Assembly: GCF_029504575.1 (NCBI RefSeq)
Contig: NZ_JAQFII010000001.1
Coordinates: 4,905,001 to 4,969,000, forward strand
Length of the DNA stretch: 64,000 nucleotides
Source: Streptomyces sp. SPB162
GTDB lineage: Bacteria > Actinomycetota > Actinomycetes > Streptomycetales > Streptomycetaceae
Reading direction: 5' to 3'
Positions 15,677 to 24,574 of the stretch are shown here, in pieces; the stretch's first letter is position 1, and the number at the start of each line of letters is the position of its first letter. A model generated the notes under the pieces. The model was given only the letters and a program-made list of their open reading frames with translations, made no database searches and was not told the DNA's origin. A program made the position numbers and the translations under genes.

Positions 15677-18600
15677 ATGCACTCGGGGATCAATCTGGAA
15701 GACCGACGTGCGCGATTCCTGGACCGTATCCGCGGTGCCGCCGCGGGATCCGCGCGGCCAGGCCGCCCCGGACCGTCCGTCACGCCGCTGAATCCCCCCA
15801 CCACGCTTCCGCGCGCGGTGGCCCACGGCCCGGCAGGACCGACCGAGCGGCGCGACGCCGTTCACCAACTCGACGACGCCCCGCTCAAGGCGTTGCACGA
15901 CTGTGCCGAGCGGACCGGCGCACCGGCCGGCTCGGTCCTGACGGCCGCCCTGCTCGCGTCCATCGCCCGCTACTGCGCCGAGCGGGACCTGCTGGTCGCC
16001 GTCGCCGACACCGCGGGCGCTGTCCGCCGGCTCGCTGTGGCGGTGGATCCACGGGCGCCGCTGGGGGACTTCGTCCTGACCGTGGACCGCTCGCTCGCCG
16101 CGGTCCGGTCGTCGTCCGGCACACTCCCGGCCGGTCCCGCGGCCCCGCCGGTCCTGCTGCGGACCGGGCCCGGCGAGGACGGTCGGCCCGGCACGGACGA
16201 GGACGGCCCGGGGGCGGGCCACGGCGCGGGGAGCGTCACCTTCGGGATCTCCCCCCTCGGTGCCCTGAGCGCCGCGTACGACCCCGACCGCTACGAGACG
16301 GTGATGATCGAGGGGGTGCTGCGGGGCGCCGGTGCGCTGCTGGAGGCCCACCTCGCCACGCCGGACGCCCCGCTGGCCGCCCTGCACGTCCTTACCGGCA
16401 CCGAGTGGCGCCAGGTGACGGACGAGCCCAACCGCACCGAGCGCGACCGGCCGCCCGGCACGCTCACCCAGGCTTTCGACGTCGCCAGGGAACGCTTCGC
16501 CGACCGGATCGCGCTGGTGGACGCCACGGGCACGTTCACCTACCAGGAGACCGCCGAGTACGCCGCCTCGCTGGGACACCGGCTGCGCACGTCCGCCGGA
16601 GTCGCGCCCGAGGATCTGGTCGCCGTCCACGTCACGCGCGAGGACAAGCGCTGGGTGATCGCCTGCCTGGGCGCCCTGCACGCGGGCGCCGCGTGGCTCC
16701 CGATCGATCCAGCGGTCCCCGCCGGACGGCTGGCGGCGCTGCTGCGGGACGCGGGCGTCACCGCGGTCGTCACCGACGCCGCACAACGTGATCGCATTCC
16801 GGGCGGCGACTGGCGCGTCCTGGATCTGGACGACGCCGAGGAGGCCGCGCCGGCCCCGGACGAGGTCGTCATGGCGCCGGCGCGCACCGACGCGCGACAG
16901 CTCGCCTACGCGATGTACACCTCGGGCAGTACCGGCGCGCCCCGCGCGGTGCTCGTGGAGCACGACAGCGCGCTCAACTTCGTCGAGTCCCTGCAGCGGC
17001 TCTTCGAACTGACACCCGACGACCGGATGCTGCAGTACGCGTCCCCGGGGTTCGACGTTTCCGTGTTCGAGATCTTCTGCGCACTCCTCAGCGGATCCTC
17101 GCTCCACATGATCGGCGACGACGACCGGCGCTCGGTCGCCGGGCTGACCCGGGCGCTGACGGACGGTGGGATCACCGTCGCCGAACTGCCCCCGTCACTG
17201 CTGGAACTGCTCGATCCGGACCTGGTACCGCTGCTGAGGCTGGTCTCGGTCGGCGGTGAACCGTTCTCCGGCCGGCTGACCACGCGCTGGTCGCGCGACC
17301 GGCGGTTCGTCAACGGGTACGGCACCACGGAGACCACGATCGGCGTCATCTACAAGGAGTGCGCCGGTCTGTGGCGGTCCCCGCCGCCCATCGGCCTCCC
17401 CGTCGACAACCACCAGGCGTACATCCTCGACGACGACCTGCGCCCCGTACCCGCCGGCGCGGTCGGGGAGCTGTTCGTCGGGGGTGCCGGCGTGGCACGC
17501 GGCTACCTGGGCCAGGCGGCCCGCACCGCGGAACGCTTCCTGCCCGACCCGTTCCGGCCGGGCGGCCGGCTCTACCGCACCGGCGACCTCGCCCGCTGGT
17601 CGGCGGAGGGCGACATCGTCTTCCTCGGCCGGCGCGACCGGCAGGTCAAGGTGCGCGGACAGCGGGTGGAACTGGGAGAGATCGAGGCGGCGCTCACCGC
17701 ACTGGCCGGAGTCTCCGCCGCGGTCGTCGCCGACGTCGACGGTGCCCTCGTGGGCTATCTGGTGCCGTCGGACGGGGGGACGGACCCCGACGACGTCCGC
17801 CGCGGCCTGGCCGACCGCCTGCCGTCGTACATGGTGCCGACGCTGCTGGTCGAGGTGCGGCAGATACCGATCACCGCCTCCGGCAAGGTCGATCTGCCCG
17901 CGTTGGCGACCCACCATCCCGCGCCCGCCGCCGGGAGCGCCACCGCGTCGGACGGCGCGGGCGGCACGTCCGCGGACAGCGCGGCCGGCCTGGTGCGACG
18001 CGTCTCGGTGGAGGGCTTCGCCGCCCTGCTGCCCGGCGTGCGGATCACCCCCGACACCAACTTCTTCGCCACCGGCGGTGACAGCCTGCGGGCGATCCGG
18101 TTGCTGGCCTGGGTGCGCGAGGTCTTCGGGGTGGAAGTCCCGATGAGCGCGTTCTTCCGTAACCCCACCCCCGGAAGGCTCGCGGAGACCATCGGTCGCG
18201 GGCGGAGATCCCCGGACGAGCCGGCCGGACCGGCCGCCTCCGCCGTACCCGCCTCCGCCGTACCCGCCTCCGCCGTACCCGCCTCCGCCTCCGCCGTACC
18301 CGCCGGGGAAGACCTTCCGCTGTCGTCGTCGCAGCAGCAGCTCTGGCTCCTCGACCAGTTGCGGCCGGGAGACACGTCGTACAACGTCACCGAGGTGTTC
18401 CGGCTGCGCGGGGACCTCGACGCCGACGCCCTGCGCCGAGCCCTGCACGCGCTCGTGGGACGGCACGAGATTCTGCGGACCCGCTATCCGGCGCCCTCGG
18501 GGACACCCCGCCAGGTGGTGGACCCGGAACCGACCGCGAAGCTGGTGCTCCGCGACCTGGCCGGCGCCCCCCAGGCGGACCTCGACGCGCTTCTCGCCGC

Positions 18601-21600
18601 CGCGGCGGCCGAGCCGTTCGACCTGGCCACCGGTCCGCTGATCCGCCTCACGCTGATCCGCCGCGGCCCCCGGGAGCACGTCCTGGCCTGGGTGATCCAC
18701 CACATCGTCGCCGACGGACGCTCGACCGAGGTGCTCTTCGGCGAGCTGAGCGAGCTCTACGGCTCCTTCCACCGCGGCGTGCCGACCGGGCTGCCGCCCG
18801 TGCGGCTGCAGTTCCGCGAATACGCCCGCCGGCAGCGGGCCGCGCTCGCCGGCGGTGCGCACCGCGAGGGCCTGGCCTACTGGCGCCGGCAGCTCGCCGG
18901 CGCGCCGGCCCGGCTCGAACTGCCCGCGGACCGGCCGCGCCCCGCGAAGCCCACCACACGCGGGGACTCCCTCCACTTCGACCTCCCGCCCGGGACCGCG
19001 GCCGAGCTCACCGCGTTCTGCGGCCGTAACGGCGTCACTCCGTTCATGGTGATGCTGACCGCCTTCTTCACCCTGCTCTCCCGCTACGGACGGGAGAAGG
19101 ACGTGATCGTCGGTACACCCTTCGCCAACCGCAACCGGCGCGAGGTGGAGGACCTGGTCGGCTTCATGGTCAACATGATGCCGCTGCGGGCCGACTGCTC
19201 GGGCGATCCGACGTTCGCCGCTCTGCTGCGACAGGTGACCGAGACGTCCCTCACGGCGGGTGACCACTCCGAGGTCCCGTTCGAGGAACTGGTCGGCAGC
19301 CTGGGCGTGACCCGTGAGTTCGGGGTCGACGCGCTGGTCCAGGCGATCTTCCAGCTGATCGACGCTCCGGAGGACCAGCTGGCGCTGGAGGGACTCACGG
19401 CGGAGAAGATCCCGGTGGCGGAGCGGGCAGCCGCGTTCGACCTGGTCATGGAGATACGGGCCGGCCGGCAGGGACGGCTCGCCGGACGCGTCAACTATCG
19501 TGCCGACCTCTTCGACCGCGCGACCGTGGCCCGCATGGCGGGGCACTTCCGCCGGATCCTGCGCTCGGCGCTCGACGCTCCCGAGCGGCGGCTGTCCGAG
19601 CTCGACATGCTCGGACCGGACGAGCTGACCACGGTGCTGCGCACGTGCAACGAGACGGTCAGCACCCCGGTGGACACCGTCACCGCGCTGGTGGAGCGCC
19701 AGGTGTCCGCGTCGGGCGCGCGCGTCGCGGTGAGGGACCAGGCCGGCGAGACCACTTACGCGGAGCTGAATACGGCCGCCAACCGGCTCGCCCACCATCT
19801 GGCCGACCTCGGCGTGGGCCGGGACGTCCTGGTCGCCCTGTGCCTGCCGCCGGGAGTGGACCTGGTCGTGGCGATGCTGGCGGTCCTCAAGGCCGGGGGA
19901 GCCTACCTGCCGCTGGATCCCGCCTATCCCGCCGAACGGATCCGGCTGCTGCTGGCCGACTGCCGCGCGGACGTCGCCGTGGGCCGCCGGGCCGTGTGGG
20001 ACCGGCTGCCGAGTGGACTGTCCCGGTTCGTGGACCTGGACGACGACCGCGCGGCCATCGCCGCCCGCCCGGCCGGGAACCCTCCCGGTGCCGATCCGGA
20101 GGACCTCGCGTACGTCCTCCACACGTCCGGCTCCACCGGGCGGCCGAAGGGCGTCGCGGTCCCGCAGCACGCGCTGGTGCGGCTGGTGCTCGGCTGCGAC
20201 CAGGCGCCGGTCGGCCCCGACGACGTGTTCCTGATGGTGCACCCCGCCACCTTCGACCCGTCGAACCTGGAGATCTGGCTGTCCCTGGCGCACGGCGCGT
20301 CCCTGGTGATACCCGGGGAGCGGCCGGTCGACCCGCTCGAACTCGGCGCCCTCGTCCGCCGCCACGGGGTGACCGTCCTGTGGTTGCCCGCCACGCTGGC
20401 CCAGATGATGGTCGACATCAACCCGCAACTGCTCTCGGGCCTGCGGATGCTGGGAATCGGCGGGCAGGCCCCGTCCGTTCCGCACCTGCGCCGGCTGCTG
20501 CGCGAGCTCCCCGGCCTGCGGCTGCTGAACTGCTACGGCCCCACCGAGTCCACCACCAACACCACGCTGCACCACCTGCGTTCCGAGCCCGCCGCGGACG
20601 CCACCTCCATACCGCTGGGCCGGCCGATCGGCGACACCACCGCCTACGTCGTCGGCGTGGACGGCGAGGCACTGCCCGTCGGTGTGCCGGGCGAGCTGTG
20701 GATCGGCGGGCGCGGACTGGCCCGCGGCTACCTCCACGCTCCGGCCCTGACCGCGGAGCGGTTCGTGCCGGATCCGTTCGGCCCGGCGGGGCAGCGCGTC
20801 TACCGAACCGGCGACCTCGTGCGCCGGCTGCCGGACGGCACCTTGGACTTCCTCGGCCGCGACGACGACCAGGTCAAGATCCGCGGCTACCGGATCGAAC
20901 TGGGCGAGGTCGCGACGGCGATCCGCGGACACGCCGGGATACGGGACGCACATGTGCTGCGGCACGGCCAGGGCGCGACGGCGGAACTGGCGGCGTACGT
21001 CGTCGCCGACGAAGGCGACGTCGACGTGGACGACCTCCTCGCCCGGCTGCGGGGGCAACTGCCCGGCTACATGGTCCCGGCGACGGTCACGCCGCTTCGC
21101 GAGCTGCCGGTGTCGTCCAACGGCAAGGTCGACCGGGCGCGGCTGCCGGAACCCCAGCGGCCCCGGGCCCACGGCGGCAGCGGCCGGCCGCCGGGTACCG
21201 GGACGGAGAGGACGATCCACGCGATGTGGGCGGAGGTGCTCGGGCGCGACGACTTCGGCATCGACGACGACTTCTTCACGATCGGTGGCAACTCGTACCA
21301 GGCGACTCAGGTGGTGGCCCGGCTGCGCGAGGCCCTGGGGACCGCGCTCACGGTCCGGATGATCTTCGAGTACCCGCGTGTCGCCGACCTCTCGGCCGCT
21401 GTCGCGGCGGCACCCGCGACCGGCGACGGCGATCCGGTGCGCCGCCGGTCGGCGGACGGTTCGGCACCGCTCTCCGTCGAGCAACAGCGACTCTGGCTCC
21501 TCGACCAGTTCCACCCGGGCAGCGCCGAGTACAACGTGCCGATGAACCTGTGGCTGCACGGCCCGCTCGACACCGGCGCCCTGCGGTCGGCCCTGGGCCG

Positions 21601-22777
21601 GGTGGTGGCCCGGCACGAGGTGCTGCGCTCCCGGCTCACCCTGGGGGACGACCGCCTGCCGGTCCAGGTGGCGGGACCCGCCGCCGACTTCGAGCCGGCA
21701 CTGACCGACCTGTCGGGAACCGCTGCTCCCCAGGCCCGCGCCGCCGCGGAGGCGGCGGCCGCGGAGGCGGCGCGGCTCCCCTTCCGACTCGACCGCGGCC
21801 CGCTCATCCGCGCCGTACTGCTGCGCGTCGCCGCACAGGAGCACCTGCTCTCCCTCGTGGTCCATCACGCGGCGGCCGACGCCGAGTCGTTCCGGCTGCT
21901 CCTCGGCGAGCTCGGGGAGCTGTACCGGGCGCACGCCACCGGGCAGCCGGAGCCGCTGGACGAACTGCGATTGCAGTACGCCGACTACGCGGTCTGGCAA
22001 CGGGAGCGCCTCGCGGGCGTCGAACAGGCTGACCTGGGTTACTGGCGGGATCAGCTGCGGGACCTGCCCGTCCTGCGACTGCCCACCGATCTGCCGCGTC
22101 CACGGTCACGCACCGGCGCCGGCGGCAGGCTGCACACCGAGCTGCTGGGCGCGGCGGACACGGCTCGGCTGGGCACGGTCGCGCGGGAGCACGGCACGAC
22201 CGAGTTCATGGTCCTGCTGGCAGCGGTACAGGCCGTCCTCGGCAGGTTCAGCGGCCAGCAGGACTTCGGCGTCGGCACCCCGGTCTCCCTGCGGTCCCGG
22301 CCGGAGCTGGCTCCGTTGATCGGATTCTTCGTCAACACGCTGGTCATGCGCGCCGACCTGTCGGGTGATCCGGCCTTCGCCGAGCTGCTGGACAGGACCC
22401 GCGGCACGGCCCTGGCCGGTTACGCCCACCAGGAGCTGCCGTTCGACCGGGTCGTGCGGGAACTGCTGCCGACCCGCACCCTGAGCCGGTCCCCGCTGAT
22501 CGACGTGGTCTTCCACGTCGACGACGCGGGTGCGCCGCCGGAGCTTCCCGGACTGGTGGTCCAGGTGGCCGACGCCGACACCGGCAGCGCCAAGTTCGAC
22601 CTGGACATCGCGGTGGTCCGCCGTGACTCCGTACTGGGCTGCACGATCGAGTTCAGCACGGACGTGTTCACGCCGCCGACCGCGGAGCGGCTGGCGGACG
22701 CCATCGGGCAGACGCTGCGGTCCGCCCTGGCCGAGCCGAGCCTGCGCCTGTCCGAACTCGGCCGGGAACGGCCATGA
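15677..22777 (+). CDS. Non-ribosomal peptide synthetase (half-C-A-PCP-C-A-PCP-C)
   Basis: 2366 residues; ATG 15677 behind GAAGGA. Order: a C-lobe-only remnant of a condensation domain (about 40-235, no HHxxxDG); A1 (about 250-745; YAMYTSGSTG near 411, NGYGTTETT near 544); PCP1 (GGDS, Ser803); C2 (about 880-1320; intact HHIVADG at 1008-1014); A2 (about 1335-1830; HTSGSTGRPKG near 1480); PCP2 (GGNS, Ser1873); C3 (about 1930-2366; HHAAADA at 2063-2069). There is no epimerase or thioesterase domain. Reading the ten pocket residues by alignment with PheA gives DVFEVVGIGK for A1 and DPLWGGCTNK for A2, neither of which I recognise. The C-terminal C domain implies a further acceptor in trans. Residues about 855-875 are Ala-Val-Pro-Ala-Ser repeats. 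The stop overlaps the nearest upstream ATG of the thioesterase frame. Confidence 0.93.
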   Translation: MHSGINLEDRRARFLDRIRGAAAGSARPGRPGPSVTPLNPPTTLPRAVAHGPAGPTERRDAVHQLDDAPLKALHDCAERTGAPAGSVLTAALLASIARYCAERDLLVAVADTAGAVRRLAVAVDPRAPLGDFVLTVDRSLAAVRSSSGTLPAGPAAPPVLLRTGPGEDGRPGTDEDGPGAGHGAGSVTFGISPLGALSAAYDPDRYETVMIEGVLRGAGALLEAHLATPDAPLAALHVLTGTEWRQVTDEPNRTERDRPPGTLTQAFDVARERFADRIALVDATGTFTYQETAEYAASLGHRLRTSAGVAPEDLVAVHVTREDKRWVIACLGALHAGAAWLPIDPAVPAGRLAALLRDAGVTAVVTDAAQRDRIPGGDWRVLDLDDAEEAAPAPDEVVMAPARTDARQLAYAMYTSGSTGAPRAVLVEHDSALNFVESLQRLFELTPDDRMLQYASPGFDVSVFEIFCALLSGSSLHMIGDDDRRSVAGLTRALTDGGITVAELPPSLLELLDPDLVPLLRLVSVGGEPFSGRLTTRWSRDRRFVNGYGTTETTIGVIYKECAGLWRSPPPIGLPVDNHQAYILDDDLRPVPAGAVGELFVGGAGVARGYLGQAARTAERFLPDPFRPGGRLYRTGDLARWSAEGDIVFLGRRDRQVKVRGQRVELGEIEAALTALAGVSAAVVADVDGALVGYLVPSDGGTDPDDVRRGLADRLPSYMVPTLLVEVRQIPITASGKVDLPALATHHPAPAAGSATASDGAGGTSADSAAGLVRRVSVEGFAALLPGVRITPDTNFFATGGDSLRAIRLLAWVREVFGVEVPMSAFFRNPTPGRLAETIGRGRRSPDEPAGPAASAVPASAVPASAVPASASAVPAGEDLPLSSSQQQLWLLDQLRPGDTSYNVTEVFRLRGDLDADALRRALHALVGRHEILRTRYPAPSGTPRQVVDPEPTAKLVLRDLAGAPQADLDALLAAAAAEPFDLATGPLIRLTLIRRGPREHVLAWVIHHIVADGRSTEVLFGELSELYGSFHRGVPTGLPPVRLQFREYARRQRAALAGGAHREGLAYWRRQLAGAPARLELPADRPRPAKPTTRGDSLHFDLPPGTAAELTAFCGRNGVTPFMVMLTAFFTLLSRYGREKDVIVGTPFANRNRREVEDLVGFMVNMMPLRADCSGDPTFAALLRQVTETSLTAGDHSEVPFEELVGSLGVTREFGVDALVQAIFQLIDAPEDQLALEGLTAEKIPVAERAAAFDLVMEIRAGRQGRLAGRVNYRADLFDRATVARMAGHFRRILRSALDAPERRLSELDMLGPDELTTVLRTCNETVSTPVDTVTALVERQVSASGARVAVRDQAGETTYAELNTAANRLAHHLADLGVGRDVLVALCLPPGVDLVVAMLAVLKAGGAYLPLDPAYPAERIRLLLADCRADVAVGRRAVWDRLPSGLSRFVDLDDDRAAIAARPAGNPPGADPEDLAYVLHTSGSTGRPKGVAVPQHALVRLVLGCDQAPVGPDDVFLMVHPATFDPSNLEIWLSLAHGASLVIPGERPVDPLELGALVRRHGVTVLWLPATLAQMMVDINPQLLSGLRMLGIGGQAPSVPHLRRLLRELPGLRLLNCYGPTESTTNTTLHHLRSEPAADATSIPLGRPIGDTTAYVVGVDGEALPVGVPGELWIGGRGLARGYLHAPALTAERFVPDPFGPAGQRVYRTGDLVRRLPDGTLDFLGRDDDQVKIRGYRIELGEVATAIRGHAGIRDAHVLRHGQGATAELAAYVVADEGDVDVDDLLARLRGQLPGYMVPATVTPLRELPVSSNGKVDRARLPEPQRPRAHGGSGRPPGTGTERTIHAMWAEVLGRDDFGIDDDFFTIGGNSYQATQVVARLREALGTALTVRMIFEYPRVADLSAAVAAAPATGDGDPVRRRSADGSAPLSVEQQRLWLLDQFHPGSAEYNVPMNLWLHGPLDTGALRSALGRVVARHEVLRSRLTLGDDRLPVQVAGPAADFEPALTDLSGTAAPQARAAAEAAAAEAARLPFRLDRGPLIRAVLLRVAAQEHLLSLVVHHAAADAESFRLLLGELGELYRAHATGQPEPLDELRLQYADYAVWQRERLAGVEQADLGYWRDQLRDLPVLRLPTDLPRPRSRTGAGGRLHTELLGAADTARLGTVAREHGTTEFMVLLAAVQAVLGRFSGQQDFGVGTPVSLRSRPELAPLIGFFVNTLVMRADLSGDPAFAELLDRTRGTALAGYAHQELPFDRVVRELLPTRTLSRSPLIDVVFHVDDAGAPPELPGLVVQVADADTGSAKFDLDIAVVRRDSVLGCTIEFSTDVFTPPTAERLADAIGQTLRSALAEPSLRLSELGRERP
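18236..18305 (+). repeat. 15-bp tandem repeats in the NRPS interdomain linker
   Basis: Four to five copies of 'gcctccgccgtaccc' encode an Ala-Val-Pro-Ala-Ser linker between PCP1 and C2. The array is in frame and probably varies in length between strains. Confidence 0.8.
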
Positions 22778-22815
22778 TGACGCGTCCGATCGCGTCGACC
22801 ACGGAGGTGGTTGCC

Positions 22816-23631
22816 ATGAGAGCCGACACCGAACCCACCGGCCCCGCCGGCGAACTGGGCCGGTGGTTCCTCGGCGGCCTGGAGCGGCCGTGGCGGGACG
22901 ACCAGCTGCTGTGCCTGCCGCACAGCGGTGGTAACGCGTCGAGCTACCGCGGTTGGCTGGCCGCGGCCGAGCCGTCCGTGGACGTGGTCCCGGTACAGCT
23001 GCCCGGCCGGGAGACACGCCTGGCCGAGCCCCCCTTCACCGACCAACCGGCGCTGGTGGCCGAGCTCGCCGACGTGGTCGGCCGTGCGGGATTCCGGCGG
23101 ATCAGCCTCTTCGGGCACAGCCTGGGAGCGGTGCTGGCGGTCAACCTGTGCCGTGAGCTGGAGACGGCCGGGGTCGAGGTCGCCCATCTCTTCGTCTCCG
23201 GACACGGCGGGCCGTCCCAGCGTCCCAGCTCCGCGTTTCCCACCGACGCCTCCGACGAGACCCTTCTGGACGCGCTCCGCGACAACGGTGCGCCCAACCA
23301 CGACGCCCTGCTGCGCTATCCCGAACTCCGGGAGATGGTGCTCCGGGTCTTCCGGGCCGACCTGGGCCTGGTGCTGACCGGTTGCGCGGCCGGCCCCCCG
23401 GTACGGGCGCCGATCACCGTCGTCAGCGGCACGGACGACCCCACGTCGACCCGGTGGGACCTGAACGAATGGGCGGGGATCACCAAGGGATCCTTCGCCT
23501 CGCACCTGCTGCCCGGGGACCACTTCTACCTGGTCGGGCAGGGCGACCGGCTGGCCGGCATCATCCGTACGACGCTGACCGGGCAGCTGCCGCCCGGTCC
23601 CGCCACGAGAGACGAGGATCCCATCGGATGA
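22816..23631 (+). CDS. Type II thioesterase
   Basis: 271 residues from the ATG at 22816 behind GGAGG; an in-frame ATG at 22774 would instead overlap the NRPS stop. This alpha/beta hydrolase has the nucleophile elbow FGHSLGA and the final histidine in GDHFYLV, with the catalytic aspartate in SGTDDPTS. LLCLPHSGGNASSYRGW is the family N-terminus. Such enzymes free stalled or mis-primed carrier proteins; in clusters lacking an integrated TE domain they can also release product. The NRPS here ends in a condensation domain, so a release role cannot be excluded. It overlaps the MbtH gene by ATGA (23628-23631). Confidence 0.9.
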   Translation: MRADTEPTGPAGELGRWFLGGLERPWRDDQLLCLPHSGGNASSYRGWLAAAEPSVDVVPVQLPGRETRLAEPPFTDQPALVAELADVVGRAGFRRISLFGHSLGAVLAVNLCRELETAGVEVAHLFVSGHGGPSQRPSSAFPTDASDETLLDALRDNGAPNHDALLRYPELREMVLRVFRADLGLVLTGCAAGPPVRAPITVVSGTDDPTSTRWDLNEWAGITKGSFASHLLPGDHFYLVGQGDRLAGIIRTTLTGQLPPGPATRDEDPIG

Positions 23632-23822
23632 CCTCCTACACGGTCGTTGTCAACGACGAGGAGCAGTACTCGATCTGGCCGGCGGACCGGGAGATCCCGG
23701 CCGGCTGGCGGGAGGGCGGTCCGCGCGGTTCGAAGGAGGAGTGCCTCGCGCACATCGAGGAGGTCTGGACCGACATGCGGCCGTTGAGCCTGCGCCGGCG
23801 GATGGGATCGACGACCGAATGA
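23628..23822 (+). CDS. MbtH-family NRPS chaperone
   Basis: 64 residues with the full family pattern: VVNDEEQYSIWP, PAGW, then CLAHIEEVWTDMRPLSLR. MbtH proteins bind the N-terminal lobe of adenylation domains and are often needed for their folding or activity. It starts on ATGA with the thioesterase stop and ends on ATGA with the reductase start, so all four genes are coupled. Likely partners are the A domains of the NRPS and the separate valine-type A protein. Confidence 0.97.
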   Translation: MTSYTVVVNDEEQYSIWPADREIPAGWREGGPRGSKEECLAHIEEVWTDMRPLSLRRRMGSTTE

Positions 23823-24574
23823 CGTCACCACGAGTAGCGGTCGTCACCGGTGCCGGCCGCGGAATCGGCGCCGCCACGGCGTGCCGCCTCGCCGCGGACG
23901 GAGCCGCGGTCGGCGTCCTCGACCTGGACGGCCGTACGGCCGCGGCCACCGCGGACCGGATTCGCGCGGCAGGGGGCACCGCGCACGCCGTCGTCGCCGA
24001 TGTCGGTGATCCCGGCCAGGTCAAGGGGGCACTGGAGACCCTGGCAGCCGAACTGGGGCCGCCGGTGATACTGGTCAACAACGCCGGCGTCATCAGGGAC
24101 CGCCCGGTGCAGGATCTCTCCCTGGAGGACTGGGACACCGTCGTGGACGTGAACCTGCGCGGGCCGTTCCTGATGTGCCAGGCGATCATCCCCTACCTGC
24201 GGGAGCAGCGGTGGGGCCGCATCGTCAACTTCTCGAGCTCCTCGGCTCTCGGCAACCGCGACCAGGCCAACTACTCCGCCGCGAAAGCCGGGATCGAGGG
24301 CCTGACCCGCACACTCGCGATCGAACTGGGCCCGTACGGGGTGACCGTGAACGCGGTGGCTCCCGGCTACATCGCCACCGACATGACGGCGGGAACGGCC
24401 GCCCGTATGGGCATGGACTTCGCCAAGCTGCAGCAGATGGTGGCCGCGCAGACCCCGGTGCGCAGGGTGGGGCAGCCCGAGGACGTCGCGCACGCCGTGG
24501 CGTTCCTCGTCGCGGAGGATTCCGGTTTCGTCTCCGGGCACACCCTGTACGTCACCGGTGGTCCGATGCGCTGA
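23819..24574 (+). CDS. Short-chain dehydrogenase/reductase (FabG-like)
   Basis: 251 residues from the ATG at 23819 (ATGA overlap with MbtH). The NAD(P) site is VTGAGRGIGAATA, NNAGV follows, and the catalytic Ser/Tyr/Lys are in FSSSSALGNRDQANYSAAKAG. The C-terminal PEDVAHAVAFL is typical of 3-oxoacyl-ACP reductases. In this operon it most likely reduces a keto group of a carrier-bound intermediate or of the amino acid building block. Its last 23 bases overlap the end of the convergent C-A gene (24552-24574). Confidence 0.88.
   Translation: MTSPRVAVVTGAGRGIGAATACRLAADGAAVGVLDLDGRTAAATADRIRAAGGTAHAVVADVGDPGQVKGALETLAAELGPPVILVNNAGVIRDRPVQDLSLEDWDTVVDVNLRGPFLMCQAIIPYLREQRWGRIVNFSSSSALGNRDQANYSAAKAGIEGLTRTLAIELGPYGVTVNAVAPGYIATDMTAGTAARMGMDFAKLQQMVAAQTPVRRVGQPEDVAHAVAFLVAEDSGFVSGHTLYVTGGPMR

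Noticed and set aside
17195..22000. Minus-strand open frame of 1601 codons opposite the NRPS
   Set aside because: Antisense to well-defined A, PCP and C domains; low-complexity product with no recognisable domain.
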